Source of the DNA: Hydractinia symbiolongicarpus
Taxonomy: Eukaryota; Cnidaria; Hydrozoa; Anthoathecata; Hydractiniidae
Assembly (NCBI RefSeq): GCF_029227915.1
Contig: NC_079875.1
Span: 22,315,001 to 22,379,000 of the forward strand
Direction: 5' to 3'
DNA: 64,000 bases
In this document: piece after piece, positions 56,901 to 64,000 of the stretch
How the letters are laid out: the number at the start of each line of letters is the position of its first letter
How positions within the stretch are numbered: the stretch's first letter is position 1
Program-made: the position numbers and the translations under genes
The notes under the pieces: generated by a model
Told to the model about the DNA's origin: nothing
Seen by the model: the letters and a program-made list of their open reading frames with translations, nothing else
The model's database searches: none

Positions 56901-59900
56901 CTGATCAAAGATATCAACAAAAAGTACTCGCTACACGTTGCATTATGTCTTTAAAAAATCTTTGATAAAGTAGTCTTACGCGAGCGATAAATCGCACGCG
57001 TAAATTTTTTGACACGTGTGTGGGCGTGTGCGCGTGCAATCGCACGCGTCTCCTGACCGGGCCTGCAAAATATATAAATAATTTTTTTTCTCAAATAAGT
57101 ACTAACCATATATATAAAAAGTAAAAAAATAGTAAAGTCAAGTACTTTTTTTCTAGAAATTTCTTGAAATATATCATAATACCCTTAATGCAACAACAGT
57201 CGGATGAATTCAAGGACACTGGAATTTGCACCGCATTCGCAAACAAAGAGATCAATTATAGCCTGATGGCATGCCAGATCATTTTTTCCTTTCCAGAAAG
57301 ATATGGTTTGACCAACAGTGGCATGTACAAGGTACAAGTGAAGGGGGTGTTGGAAGAAGTGTTACTTGCAGGATAGGTTCTGCTTGGAAAAAGTTCAGAG
57401 AGTTACTTCCTTTGTTGACTAGCAGAGTCTTGTCAATTGAGTTAAAAGGTAGGTTTTATGAGGCCTGTGTAAGGAGTGTTATGTTGTACGGTAGTAAAAC
57501 ATATGCAGTGAAGCAGGAAGATCTTGACCGTTCAGAAAGGAATGATATGAGAATGGTTAGGTGGATGTGTAACGCCAGTCTGAGAGACAGAAGAGTTCAG
57601 ATGAGCTAAGAAGCAGGCTATAAGTATCCGTAGAATTAAAGATGTTATCCAGATAAGAAGATTAAATTGGCTCGGGCACTTGGAAAGAATGGAGAGGGAT
57701 AATTGGGTAAAAAAGTGTAGTGACTTAATAGTTCCTGGGGCAAAGCCCAGAGGCAGACCGAGAAAGACTTGGCAGGAGGTTATAAGGACAGACTTGATAC
57801 AGAGGAAGTCAAGTTTAGATCTAACACAGTCTAGATCAGATTGGAAGAGGGCCATTAATATACCCTGTCCAACCCATGCTAGCATGGAAAACGGACGTTA
57901 AGCCGAGAAAAAAAAACAAAAAAAAAACACTAAATATCTTTCTATATGTTTAAAATATTAAAAACTAAATTGTAGGTTTTTCAGTTGTCAGAAGAGCTAC
58001 AGAAGATGTGGCAGGTTTGTCTGAAGTCCTTTAAAATGAACAGAACTACATATCTGACGGCTTAGTAAGAAAATGTGATGCAATTGTAAAGCACACTTTT
58101 AATGTTAACAGCCCTCGAAATTAGCGTCGGCAATCGGCAATTGCCGTCGCAATTGCTGGCGCGGTTTCATTTCGCGACGGCAAAAAACTGCCGAGGCTAA
58201 TCTTTGTTGCGCTTTCATTTTAAGGTAGAAAAGTAGGGGACATTTTGAATCGTGAACGCCAAACACGATGATCGAACGTCTGCGTATAGCGACTCTCTCA
58301 ATCTTAACTTCCTTTTCTACATGTCCGAAATAGTATGCATGGCTATACTGTCACTTTTATTAATTTATTGTTTATTTTTCAGGTCATCAATAGCAAATAG
58401 GCAAAAATATGCTTCGTTTTCAAATTATAAAAAATCTTTATCCACGTGGCTTAAAAAAATCTTCAAAATTCATTCAAAAAGTTCAGCTACATTTTAACAA
58501 AATTTATGCAGAAATATTTTTAACCGCATGTGAGTTTCGTTTTAAAATTGTTCAAATAACACTTGCGGCATAAAGAAAATCCATTAAATTCGGACCTGCC
58601 ATGGTTGCCAATTATTTTGTAAAATGAAGAAATTATCTACAATTAAATCCATGATAAAATTTCTGTTCAGCCTGTAAGTGCAGTTTTGCAGACTTGATTC
58701 ATCCGTGCTTCGTCGCCGTTCTCCTCTGCATTTTTTAAGAACCGCATGGCTGGATTTCTTGTGTAAGACCTGGTTACCAACGACGAAGGGGCCAGGCAAA
58801 AGAGATTTATGTCTACGTAGTTCTTTTAACAAGTCAGGAGTCGGTGAATCAGCTAGGATGGTCAGGTTGGCTATGAATAGGCTTGCTCGTGGATTATATG
58901 GACCAGGACTATTCAATAATTCTAAGACTAAAAGTTTTCTACGAAGATGGAAATCTATCAGACGTTTTGTCCGACGAAATGTGGTGAGGGCTGCCATCGC
59001 ACGTTACAAAATGGATTTTATAGGTTGATTTTGAAAACTCTATTTTTCAGGTGTGCGATTAATTACAAGTTTCTCCTGAAAAAGACTGATATTTAAAGGG
59101 TAAGACTAACGAAGTTTAAAAAATAATATTTTTAAAATTGCCGACGCTTCACTCTCTCGCGTCGCCAAATTATTGCCGAGGAATTGCCGCTGCAAACAAC
59201 GGGTTTTTGGGCTGATTTCGAGGGCTGTGCTAAAGAATATGTAAAAATGTATCTTCTATTAAAGAACAATATAGATGACAAGTGATGAAAAGTCGTATTA
59301 TTATACTTAGTTTGTGTTAAATTTTTGTTTTAAAGATTTCAATATCCCTTTAAAAATATCTACACTAAAAATGCATGGAAAATATCTACACTAAAAGATC
59401 TTATCTAACAATTAAAGGTTATGGGGTGGCAATTCAGCCAATAAACAGTATTTGTTGCAAAAAATGTTTCTTAGCCACATTTGACAAATTTCCAGAACAA
59501 AGCATTATTACTCTGAAGTAACATTTTGAACTGCAATGAAAAATTTTGTGCTAGGGAATGCATCTGGACCAAATTTTTGGCATGCTCTTCTGGTGTATCA
59601 CTAACTAGCTCTAATTCATTAAAAGTTTTTGCAAATACTTTTTAACAAACACTGTTGCACCCTCTAATCTATGAAGTTTTGCTTTGTATGCTTTACGAAA
59701 TGCACCATTTGCAAATGATGTCCCTACCTTTTTCCCATTCCATGTCACTTAATTTAAAATCAGTAACATGGATCACTTGAGCTTGCTTTTCAACAGCTTT
59801 TACAAGTTTGCCTAATTTTTGGACATTTTGATAGCTTTAAGTTAGGAGGATGCACTATACTCCACTATTATTATAACGAGAATATATGCTAACACTTACT

Positions 59901-62721
59901 GAAAGAGAAAAAAGTCATGTTAAGGCTTTATAAACAAAATATGTATCAATTTTATTGATGGTAACTTTTGAAGGTGTTTTAATTTCATTTTTTTATTAAA
60001 ATCTTCCCATTGCTGCTTTTCTTCATTTCTCCTTTTCCCCACCATCTTATTTTATAAATCTTTCGTCGCAAAGCATTCTAAAAGCCATATAGCTTTAAAT
60101 ATCAATATATTGCCAGCTCTTTGCCATGCAAAAAATTTAATTCAATTTTAGTTTGGATATTTTTAAACATAATTTGTTTTTAAAACTAAATTTTAGCAAG
60201 AATTAAATATGTTTAAAATTAAAAAGTGATTTAAATTTATTTTTAAAGTAAAGAAATATTGTGTGGCAGTTCTCGTCCACTATACTGATCAAAAATAAAT
60301 GCCTCTGCACACACCTCAATTAATTCTGGTATTATGTCTTTTGTTCACCTCACCTCTGTTATGGTGTGTTATAAAAAGGGCAATTTCCACAGTATTAGAA
60401 CACTGTGGAAATTTTGTAACTCACATCACAGGAAATTTCTAAATAACGACATCAATTTCCTAGCCTAAAAATATCATAAGCATAAAAGCAGCACAAGGAG
60501 TGTTAAAAAAGAATAAATCTTCATCTGAATTGGGCATTTGTTAATAAATTGAAGCTTTTGCCTGAATTTCACAACCAAATCAGAAAACAGTATAACAAAC
60601 AAGGACTGTGCGTCTAATAAGCCTTTGTTTTTCACAGTAATGCTTTATTAACTTTACATGTATTTACACAAGTTGTACAACCACGTGTAGGGCTCTATGT
60701 CTGCATTAAGAACCTTCACATATCTTTTGTTATTATGGGTTGCAAACTATAACATTTTAAAAAGATATGATAAAGTCTTTTGTTCTCACATAAAATATGC
60801 AAGCCATTTTTAAAAGACAGACACTAACTTCTTCATACCTTCCACCCCTAGAATCCTCTAAAACGGGAGATTGAGTGAACTTAGTTTAGAGATTCCATGA
60901 GGCGCCACCATGTTAGGCACCTAGGGGAAAAATTTAACATAAGGAGCCTTTAGATGCTCGGAAAATGCATTTCCGAGATTCTTTAAGATAAGATAACTGA
61001 CCACCATTTCTTTACAATTTTAGTTAAAAACTATGGCAGTACGAGGTTTAAGGCTGTTTTCCACCAGACATTATTGTGTTAAAGAAGAATGAATATGATT
61101 GTACATTATTTTAAGAATTTAAATTTCTGCTGGGTTAACTTACCTAACGTAAATGTATGGTTTTTATACAATTTTATCATGTACACGACTTACCCACAAG
61201 AACAAAGTAGTAGTAGTAGCAGTATTTATTTTGTGTGTGATTTTACATTAAATAAATACCTACTGGGAGACCATCAGATAGTATAAATACTAATGTAGGT
61301 GATGGCCACCTATATAAGATCAAACGATTGCAATAAGCAGTATAACACTACAAAAAAAAATTTTTAGTAAAATCTTTTATGCAGTGGAGAGATTAGTGTT
61401 AGAGCAATCCCGAAGATATTTTTTTAGTTGTTTTAGAGTGAGAGAGGCTATAGGTCGTATTGGTGAAAGTGTTGTTGGATATTGTTCCAATTAATATTAG
61501 ATTGGTAACATAGATTTTCGACCAAATGAGGTAGTCCTAACAGAAGGTCTAGCTAGAAGTTTAATGGATTTACTTCTTGTTGAATGATTAGATGAATGGC
61601 AGACCAATTTAAAAATATCACAACTATTACCTGGAGAATGCAGATTTATTTAAAAGTTATAATAATGTTGAGAAATTTTATAAGATCTGAAAGTAAAAGA
61701 AATTAAGATTAAGAAAAATAGGATTTGATGGTGAGTTAAAATTAGAAAAAGTAATGATTTGGAGAGCAGCTTTTTGTAAGCGAAAAATTCTACATGACTT
61801 TGAAGTGAGACCCCACACTTGTGGACTATAAGAAATATGAAAAGAAAATAATGCATGGTAAATTGAAAGTATATCCTTAGGCACATAATATCTTAGCTTG
61901 CAAAAAGCTCCATTTCTTTTTCTTAATTTATTACCAATATAAGATATGTGAAAATCCCAATCTAGAAATTCATTTATTAATATACCTAGATATCTTACAT
62001 GAGATGAGAATTCAAGGTTTTTTTCCATTTAATTTCATCGTTATATCATAGTTGACTGCTTTATTTCTTTGCCTATATAGAATGACTTCAGTCTTTGCTA
62101 CATTTAATGCTATTTTGTTTGCAGTTAGTCATTTATATATACATTTTAAATCTATATTTAAATGCTTCTGCATTTTTTTCAGATTATGGTTAGCATATAA
62201 CAGAGACAAAATCTTACTGAATTGTGAGAGAATCAAACAGTTTCTTGGTCTGGCTGAATACAGGAATCTTTTTTGAATTATTTTGCATTGATTTTAAAAA
62301 TTCTTGAAGGCAAATGCTGCTTAAAAGGGAGAATATTCTTTCAAATGGGAGTCAGGAGGGTATGTTTGCTCAAAACGGGAGGGTAAGCTTTGACGGAGCG
62401 TTGTAAGTTTTTTTGCACTAGTCACGTCCTTCTGTACACATTTCCTATTTAAATTATTTACATTTATGAGCCCATCTGACAACGTTGCTTTATTTTCATA
62501 CGATTTTGTGAATTTTAAATAAAAGGGAGGTTATAGCTAATCAGATAGCATCGATGGCAACTACAAGTATGAGGAGCTTTTAAAAAAGTAACAGCACATT
62601 TAATAAAAAATATAGATTCCACCTCTTTTATAGTTGCATTCTCTGAAACTTCTATAACTTCTTTACTAGTTGCTGTTTTCACAGTAATTTTTATTTTGTC
62701 CGCACTGTCACCATCCGCCAT
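44928..62721 (-). CDS. UBQLN: Ubiquilin, complete, 17 coding exons
   Basis: Shuttle factor carrying ubiquitinated clients to the proteasome and chaperoning membrane proteins. Exons: 62623-62721, 52693-52795, 52544-52593, 52314-52367, 52132-52210, 51310-51467, 50890-50940, 50621-50698, 50422-50502, 50308-50341, 50082-50223, 49795-49960, 49671-49721, 47160-47192, 46209-46324, 45811-46073, 44928-44986. Total 1617 bp, 538 aa; human ubiquilin-1 is 589. The UBL domain ([16 protein letters not shown] to [15 protein letters not shown]) is residues about 8-85. Gly-rich and STI1-type Met/Asn/Pro repeats follow ([82 protein letters not shown]). A Ser/Thr/Gln linker precedes the UBA domain ([30 protein letters not shown], stop). 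The start has context AAAATGGCGG. Every junction is GT..AG and in phase. Intron 1 is 9.8 kb and TE-filled. Confidence 0.97.
45000..45800 (-). other. UBQLN last intron
   Basis: About 0.82 kb between the UBA exon halves (44987-45810). No additional gene or repeat recognised. Confidence 0.6.
47935..48450. repeat. Tandem repeat, four units of about 117-136 bp, in UBQLN intron 13
   Basis: Units contain GTTAACTGTACCAAATTTTG, then TTTTTGGACCAATTTTGGCC, TAAAATGACATTTAGG and GTGTCACCATCATGTT. The GTTAACT anchors lie at 48000, 48117, 48246 and 48382, so spacing drifts from 117 to 136 bp. Non-coding. Confidence 0.9.
48685..49070 (-). repeat. Dispersed repeat, copy 3 (inverted, diverged)
   Basis: Reverse complement matches copies at 4905 and 40305 at GGTGGATTTTTCCACAGGCC, CATCAAAAGACCTTTAAA.. 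and the ATGATACTATA segment. Partial and more diverged. Lies in UBQLN intron 13. Confidence 0.5.
53971..54008. repeat. 38-bp perfect AT palindrome inside the integrase-like exon
   Basis: A perfect inverted repeat of 19-bp arms (ATATATGTGTTATAATATA and its complement) with further TATA repeats to 54040. It separates two exonic parts of the DDE gene, so it probably arrived after the gene. Confidence 0.85.
54816..55623. mobile_element. Harbinger-like MITE with ladder of CGTATGAGTTTT repeats
   Basis: Inverted ends GGGGTCATCTACAAA and GGGGTCGTCTACAAA, flanked by TAA on both sides (54813-54815, 55624-55626), the PIF/Harbinger-type target. The interior has about ten tandem copies of AAATTCGTATGAGTTTT followed by three roughly 70-bp repeats containing GATCGCATTTTAAAAGTTTA. 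Non-coding. Confidence 0.82.
55673..56330 (-). pseudogene. hAT transposase C-terminal dimerisation domain
   Basis: The minus frame from 56086 reads [20 protein letters not shown], then [18 protein letters not shown] and [16 protein letters not shown], the hATC dimerisation signature. A Lys-rich, then Ser/Asp-rich tail follows ([20 protein letters not shown]), stopping near 55673. Upstream, frames 56090-56330 are broken but give EWRSL and AIREW. The catalytic RNase-H part is absent, so this is a truncated copy belonging to the surrounding hAT element. Confidence 0.75.
57338..57910 (+). pseudogene. 5'-truncated LINE 3' end (same family as 14.65-18.5 kb)
   Basis: Begins at [20 protein letters not shown] and continues through [37 protein letters not shown], then in a shifted frame [20 protein letters not shown] and [12 protein letters not shown]. 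Ends TTAAGCCGAGAAAAAAA, consistent with a poly-A-like 3' end. It cuts off the last exon of the integrase-like gene. Confidence 0.88.
58109..59227 (-). mobile_element. 1.1-kb hAT-like element related to 14911-17485
   Basis: Ends are CAGCCCTCGAAATTAGCG and inverted CAGCCCTCGAAATCAGC, with CGTCGGCAA/TTGCCG blocks inside each end. Flanks TGTTAA (58103-58108) and TGCTAA (59228-59233) suggest a 6-bp duplication with one change. The interior resembles the 15646-16578 element in reverse orientation, including a TCCTGAAAAAGACTG end at about 59073. Confidence 0.75.
58584..58997 (-). pseudogene. Conserved ORF of the hAT-like/nested element, unknown function
   Basis: A 137-codon open frame ([80 protein letters not shown]). 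The same frame, broken, is present at about 15775-16210 on the plus strand. Both copies being readable suggests a real ancestral protein. No family recognised; basic and Arg/Lys-rich. Confidence 0.45.
59450..59830 (-). pseudogene. Alpha-kinase-like fragment
   Basis: Broken minus-strand frames read [19 protein letters not shown], then [48 protein letters not shown] and [15 protein letters not shown]. FxxGAFRxAY..VxKK resembles the N-lobe of alpha-kinases (eEF2K/MHCK type). One or two frameshifts; no C-lobe or zinc site seen. Could be a retrocopy or TE-captured fragment. Confidence 0.35.
59835..61640. other. UBQLN intron 1, right part, no gene seen
   Basis: AT-rich intronic DNA with a short inverted pair around CCACAGT..ACTGTGG near 60385-60410 and a GTA microsatellite near 61209. 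No coding signal. Confidence 0.5.
61650..62160 (-). pseudogene. Third LINE remnant (CR1/Jockey-like), C-terminal RT region
   Basis: The minus strand reads [20 protein letters not shown] (partly frameshifted), then [52 protein letters not shown] and [20 protein letters not shown]. This is the thumb/connection region typical of CR1/Jockey reverse transcriptases. Possibly the same family as 20400-20880. Confidence 0.75.
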
Positions 62722-62750
62722 TTTGAAAACCGTATTAATGCTTTACTTAA

Positions 62751-63683
62751 CGCCCTATCTCTTATTAACCGCCCTATAAAGAACACCTCTCCACTAAGGG
62801 GCTGATCATATGGGAAATATTTCTTCGGTAAAACCGGGTAAATATTTCAGCATGATATCAAGTCAAGATGTCGGTTTGTTAACAAACTTTTAACAAAATT
62901 TGGTTTCGTTTCTATGAGAAAAAACATTTATCCACCTACCGAGATCTCGTGTACGCATGATCGAGATCTCGGTAAGCATTTTCCCATATGAACAGAAGTT
63001 TCCTCGGTAGGCGAGATCAATTTATGTCGATTTGGCATAATTTTCAAAAAAAAACAATAGATTCTGAACACAATAAACAATAGAAACTTATCACATATTA
63101 TTTTCTCATCCGAGGAAAAGTTTTCTTGCCTATGCCATATGAACAGAAAGTAAAAATTATAACATGCTGAAATATTTCCCCGCTAACCAAGAAAATATTT
63201 CCCATATAAACAGCCCCTAAAAACCTTTAAAATTTAATAACGCCCGTTTGCAATAAACACCCCTATTTGATAGCAAAGGGTGTTAATTAAAATTCTAAGT
63301 AAATCAGGGACAAATTTCATTATCGTCCAGAGTTGTTTGAGATTTAAACCTGGGGTCGAGAATATAGCTTTTTTCGAGCTATTTAATTAAAATTATAAAA
63401 AATTTTACGGATCATCAAATTTTTACGGATCATCATTCGCTCAATATATGGAAGGGGATCTCCGTGAAAGACCGTCTGTTATATGGAAGCAATCTTCACA
63501 CAAAGGATCCGTTTTTCCCAAACTGACTCTGTCTGATGTTGAAAAGGCGAATGCGGACGACGAGTTTGTAATTGTTGATTGATATCAAGGATAAATATAT
63601 TTTGGAATTACGAAGTTAAGTTTTTAACGCCCTTCTTCTTATCAACGCCCTGAATTTCAAAAATTAAATAAACATCTAGGGCG
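62751..63683. mobile_element. Possible TTAA-flanked element starting 26 bp upstream of UBQLN start
   Basis: TTAA precedes CGCCCTA at 62747-62750 and TAGGGCG is followed by TTAA at 63684-63687. Inverted similarity beyond these 7 bp is weak, and similar AACGCCC modules recur inside. A frame near 63440-63582 (MEGDLRERPSVIWKQSSHKG to DDEFVIVD, stop) may be a coding remnant. Confidence 0.4.
62798..63217. mobile_element. 420-bp Harbinger-like MITE upstream of UBQLN
   Basis: Inverted ends starting GGGGCTGATCATATGGGAAA and GGGGCTGTTTATATGGGAAA, extending about 50 bp with mismatches, flanked by TAA on both sides (62795-62797, 63218-63220). Contains a hairpin of TACCGAGATCTCG arms at 62937-62974. It lies about 75 bp upstream of the UBQLN start codon. 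Confidence 0.85.
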
Positions 63684-63689
63684 TTAATT

Positions 63690-64000
63690 ATAGTCAGTTC
63701 CCCACTGAGAACCGATATGTGCACCCCTGTGTTTCGGGTCCCTGCGCCAACTTTCTATTTTTAAATCCCAAAAGGAGTGAAATGAGATATGTTAGGCTTA
63801 CTCTTTCGGTCCCCGCGGGGATGTTTGAGGCGTTTTAAGGACTCACTAAATTCGCTAGATTTAAAATTCTTTATCATGTTACAGCTGAAACGGAAGGCTG
63901 GTGTTGTTGTCTTCTTCAAACTGCGAGCATATAGTAATGGTGGAATGTGGATAAAATGGCACGTAATATAGCTAGCCAATCCATACAGCTGACAGATAGC
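63690..64000. other. Right edge, no gene called
   Basis: Short opposing frames (63761-63979 minus, 63789-63971 plus) overlap one another and neither shows a family motif. Confidence 0.4.

Larger units (their letters stand above)
54453..57065 (-). mobile_element. 2.6-kb hAT element within the intron of the integrase-like gene
   Basis: Ends are CAGGCCTGGTCGGGA on the left and inverted CAGGCCCGGTCAGGA on the right, flanked by CAAAA on both sides (54448-54452, 57066-57070). Subterminal CGCACGCG and GCGATTTAGCGC-like palindromes lie inside. The minus strand carries a hAT dimerisation-domain ORF (55673-56330). Without the element the host intron is about 0.19 kb. It contains the MITE at 54816-55623. 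Confidence 0.8.
53387..57337 (+). pseudogene. Integrase-core (DDE) protein gene, degenerate, inside UBQLN intron 1
   Basis: The first exon starts [20 protein letters not shown] and runs through a basic HTH-like region ([27 protein letters not shown]) to [16 protein letters not shown] and the segment [11 protein letters not shown] frameshift near 53905 leads to [15 protein letters not shown]. An AT-palindrome (53971-54008) breaks it, then [20 protein letters not shown] and GPSKSNQ follow. Intron 54172-54244. Next exon 54245-54354: [19 protein letters not shown]. Intron 54355-57156. Last exon from 57157: [20 protein letters not shown], then broken [13 protein letters not shown], cut off by a LINE. 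The Asp in SHDK, the Asp in RIDKG and the Glu in IERWW form a DDE triad like retroviral-type integrases. The family is common and unnamed in cnidarians and fish. Not functional as read; opposite strand to UBQLN. Confidence 0.75.

Noticed and set aside
58678-59028. Plus-strand 116-codon ORF
   Set aside because: Mirror of the minus-strand ORF conserved between two element copies; the minus frame is the better candidate.

Overview
This is an AT-rich animal nuclear window with small introns-and-exons genes embedded in a dense mass of transposable elements (TEs). Canonical GT..AG introns, A/T-ending codons, and TE families that are common in cnidarians point to a cnidarian, possibly a hydrozoan. 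The species cannot be fixed from sequence alone. There are no operons, prokaryotic genes or CRISPR arrays.

Three recognisable host genes all lie on the minus strand. (1) CSK, a C-terminal Src kinase-type tyrosine kinase, spans about 0.39-13.93 kb. The SH3 domain, SH2 domain and the kinase N-lobe through the gatekeeper are here; the rest of the kinase domain lies off the left edge and the start codon was not found. (2) HVCN1, a voltage-gated proton channel, spans 27.52-34.90 kb. It is complete in 8 coding exons (242 aa). (3) UBQLN, ubiquilin, spans 44.93-62.72 kb. It is complete in 17 coding exons (538 aa) with UBL, STI1-type and UBA regions. I joined all exons by eye; reading phase is consistent at every junction.

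Much of the rest is TE sequence, often nested. A CSK intron holds a TTAA-flanked element (7824-13408), itself split by a 4.6-kb element (7913-12469) carrying a broken transposase with a DNCAGQNKN motif. At 14.65-18.5 kb a LINE reverse-transcriptase fragment is split by a 2.6-kb hAT-like element that contains a further 0.9-kb element. At 21.54-23.85 kb lies a minisatellite built on a 10-bp step. HVCN1 intron 1 holds a 3.05-kb element with 41-bp terminal inverted repeats (TIRs) and a 9-bp target duplication (TSD), which contains a second copy of the TTAA element. At 35.5-38.75 kb are a pogo-like MITE and a P-like element with two converging broken ORFs. UBQLN intron 1 (9.8 kb) contains, on the opposite strand, a degenerate integrase/DDE gene whose own intron was hit by a hAT element, which in turn was hit by a Harbinger-like MITE. 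A further TE begins 26 bp upstream of the UBQLN start codon.

The three host genes work in separate processes: Src-family kinase inhibition, proton extrusion, and ubiquitin-dependent protein quality control. Nothing in the sequence suggests they are functionally linked; they are simply neighbours. All family assignments are by eye, without database searches.
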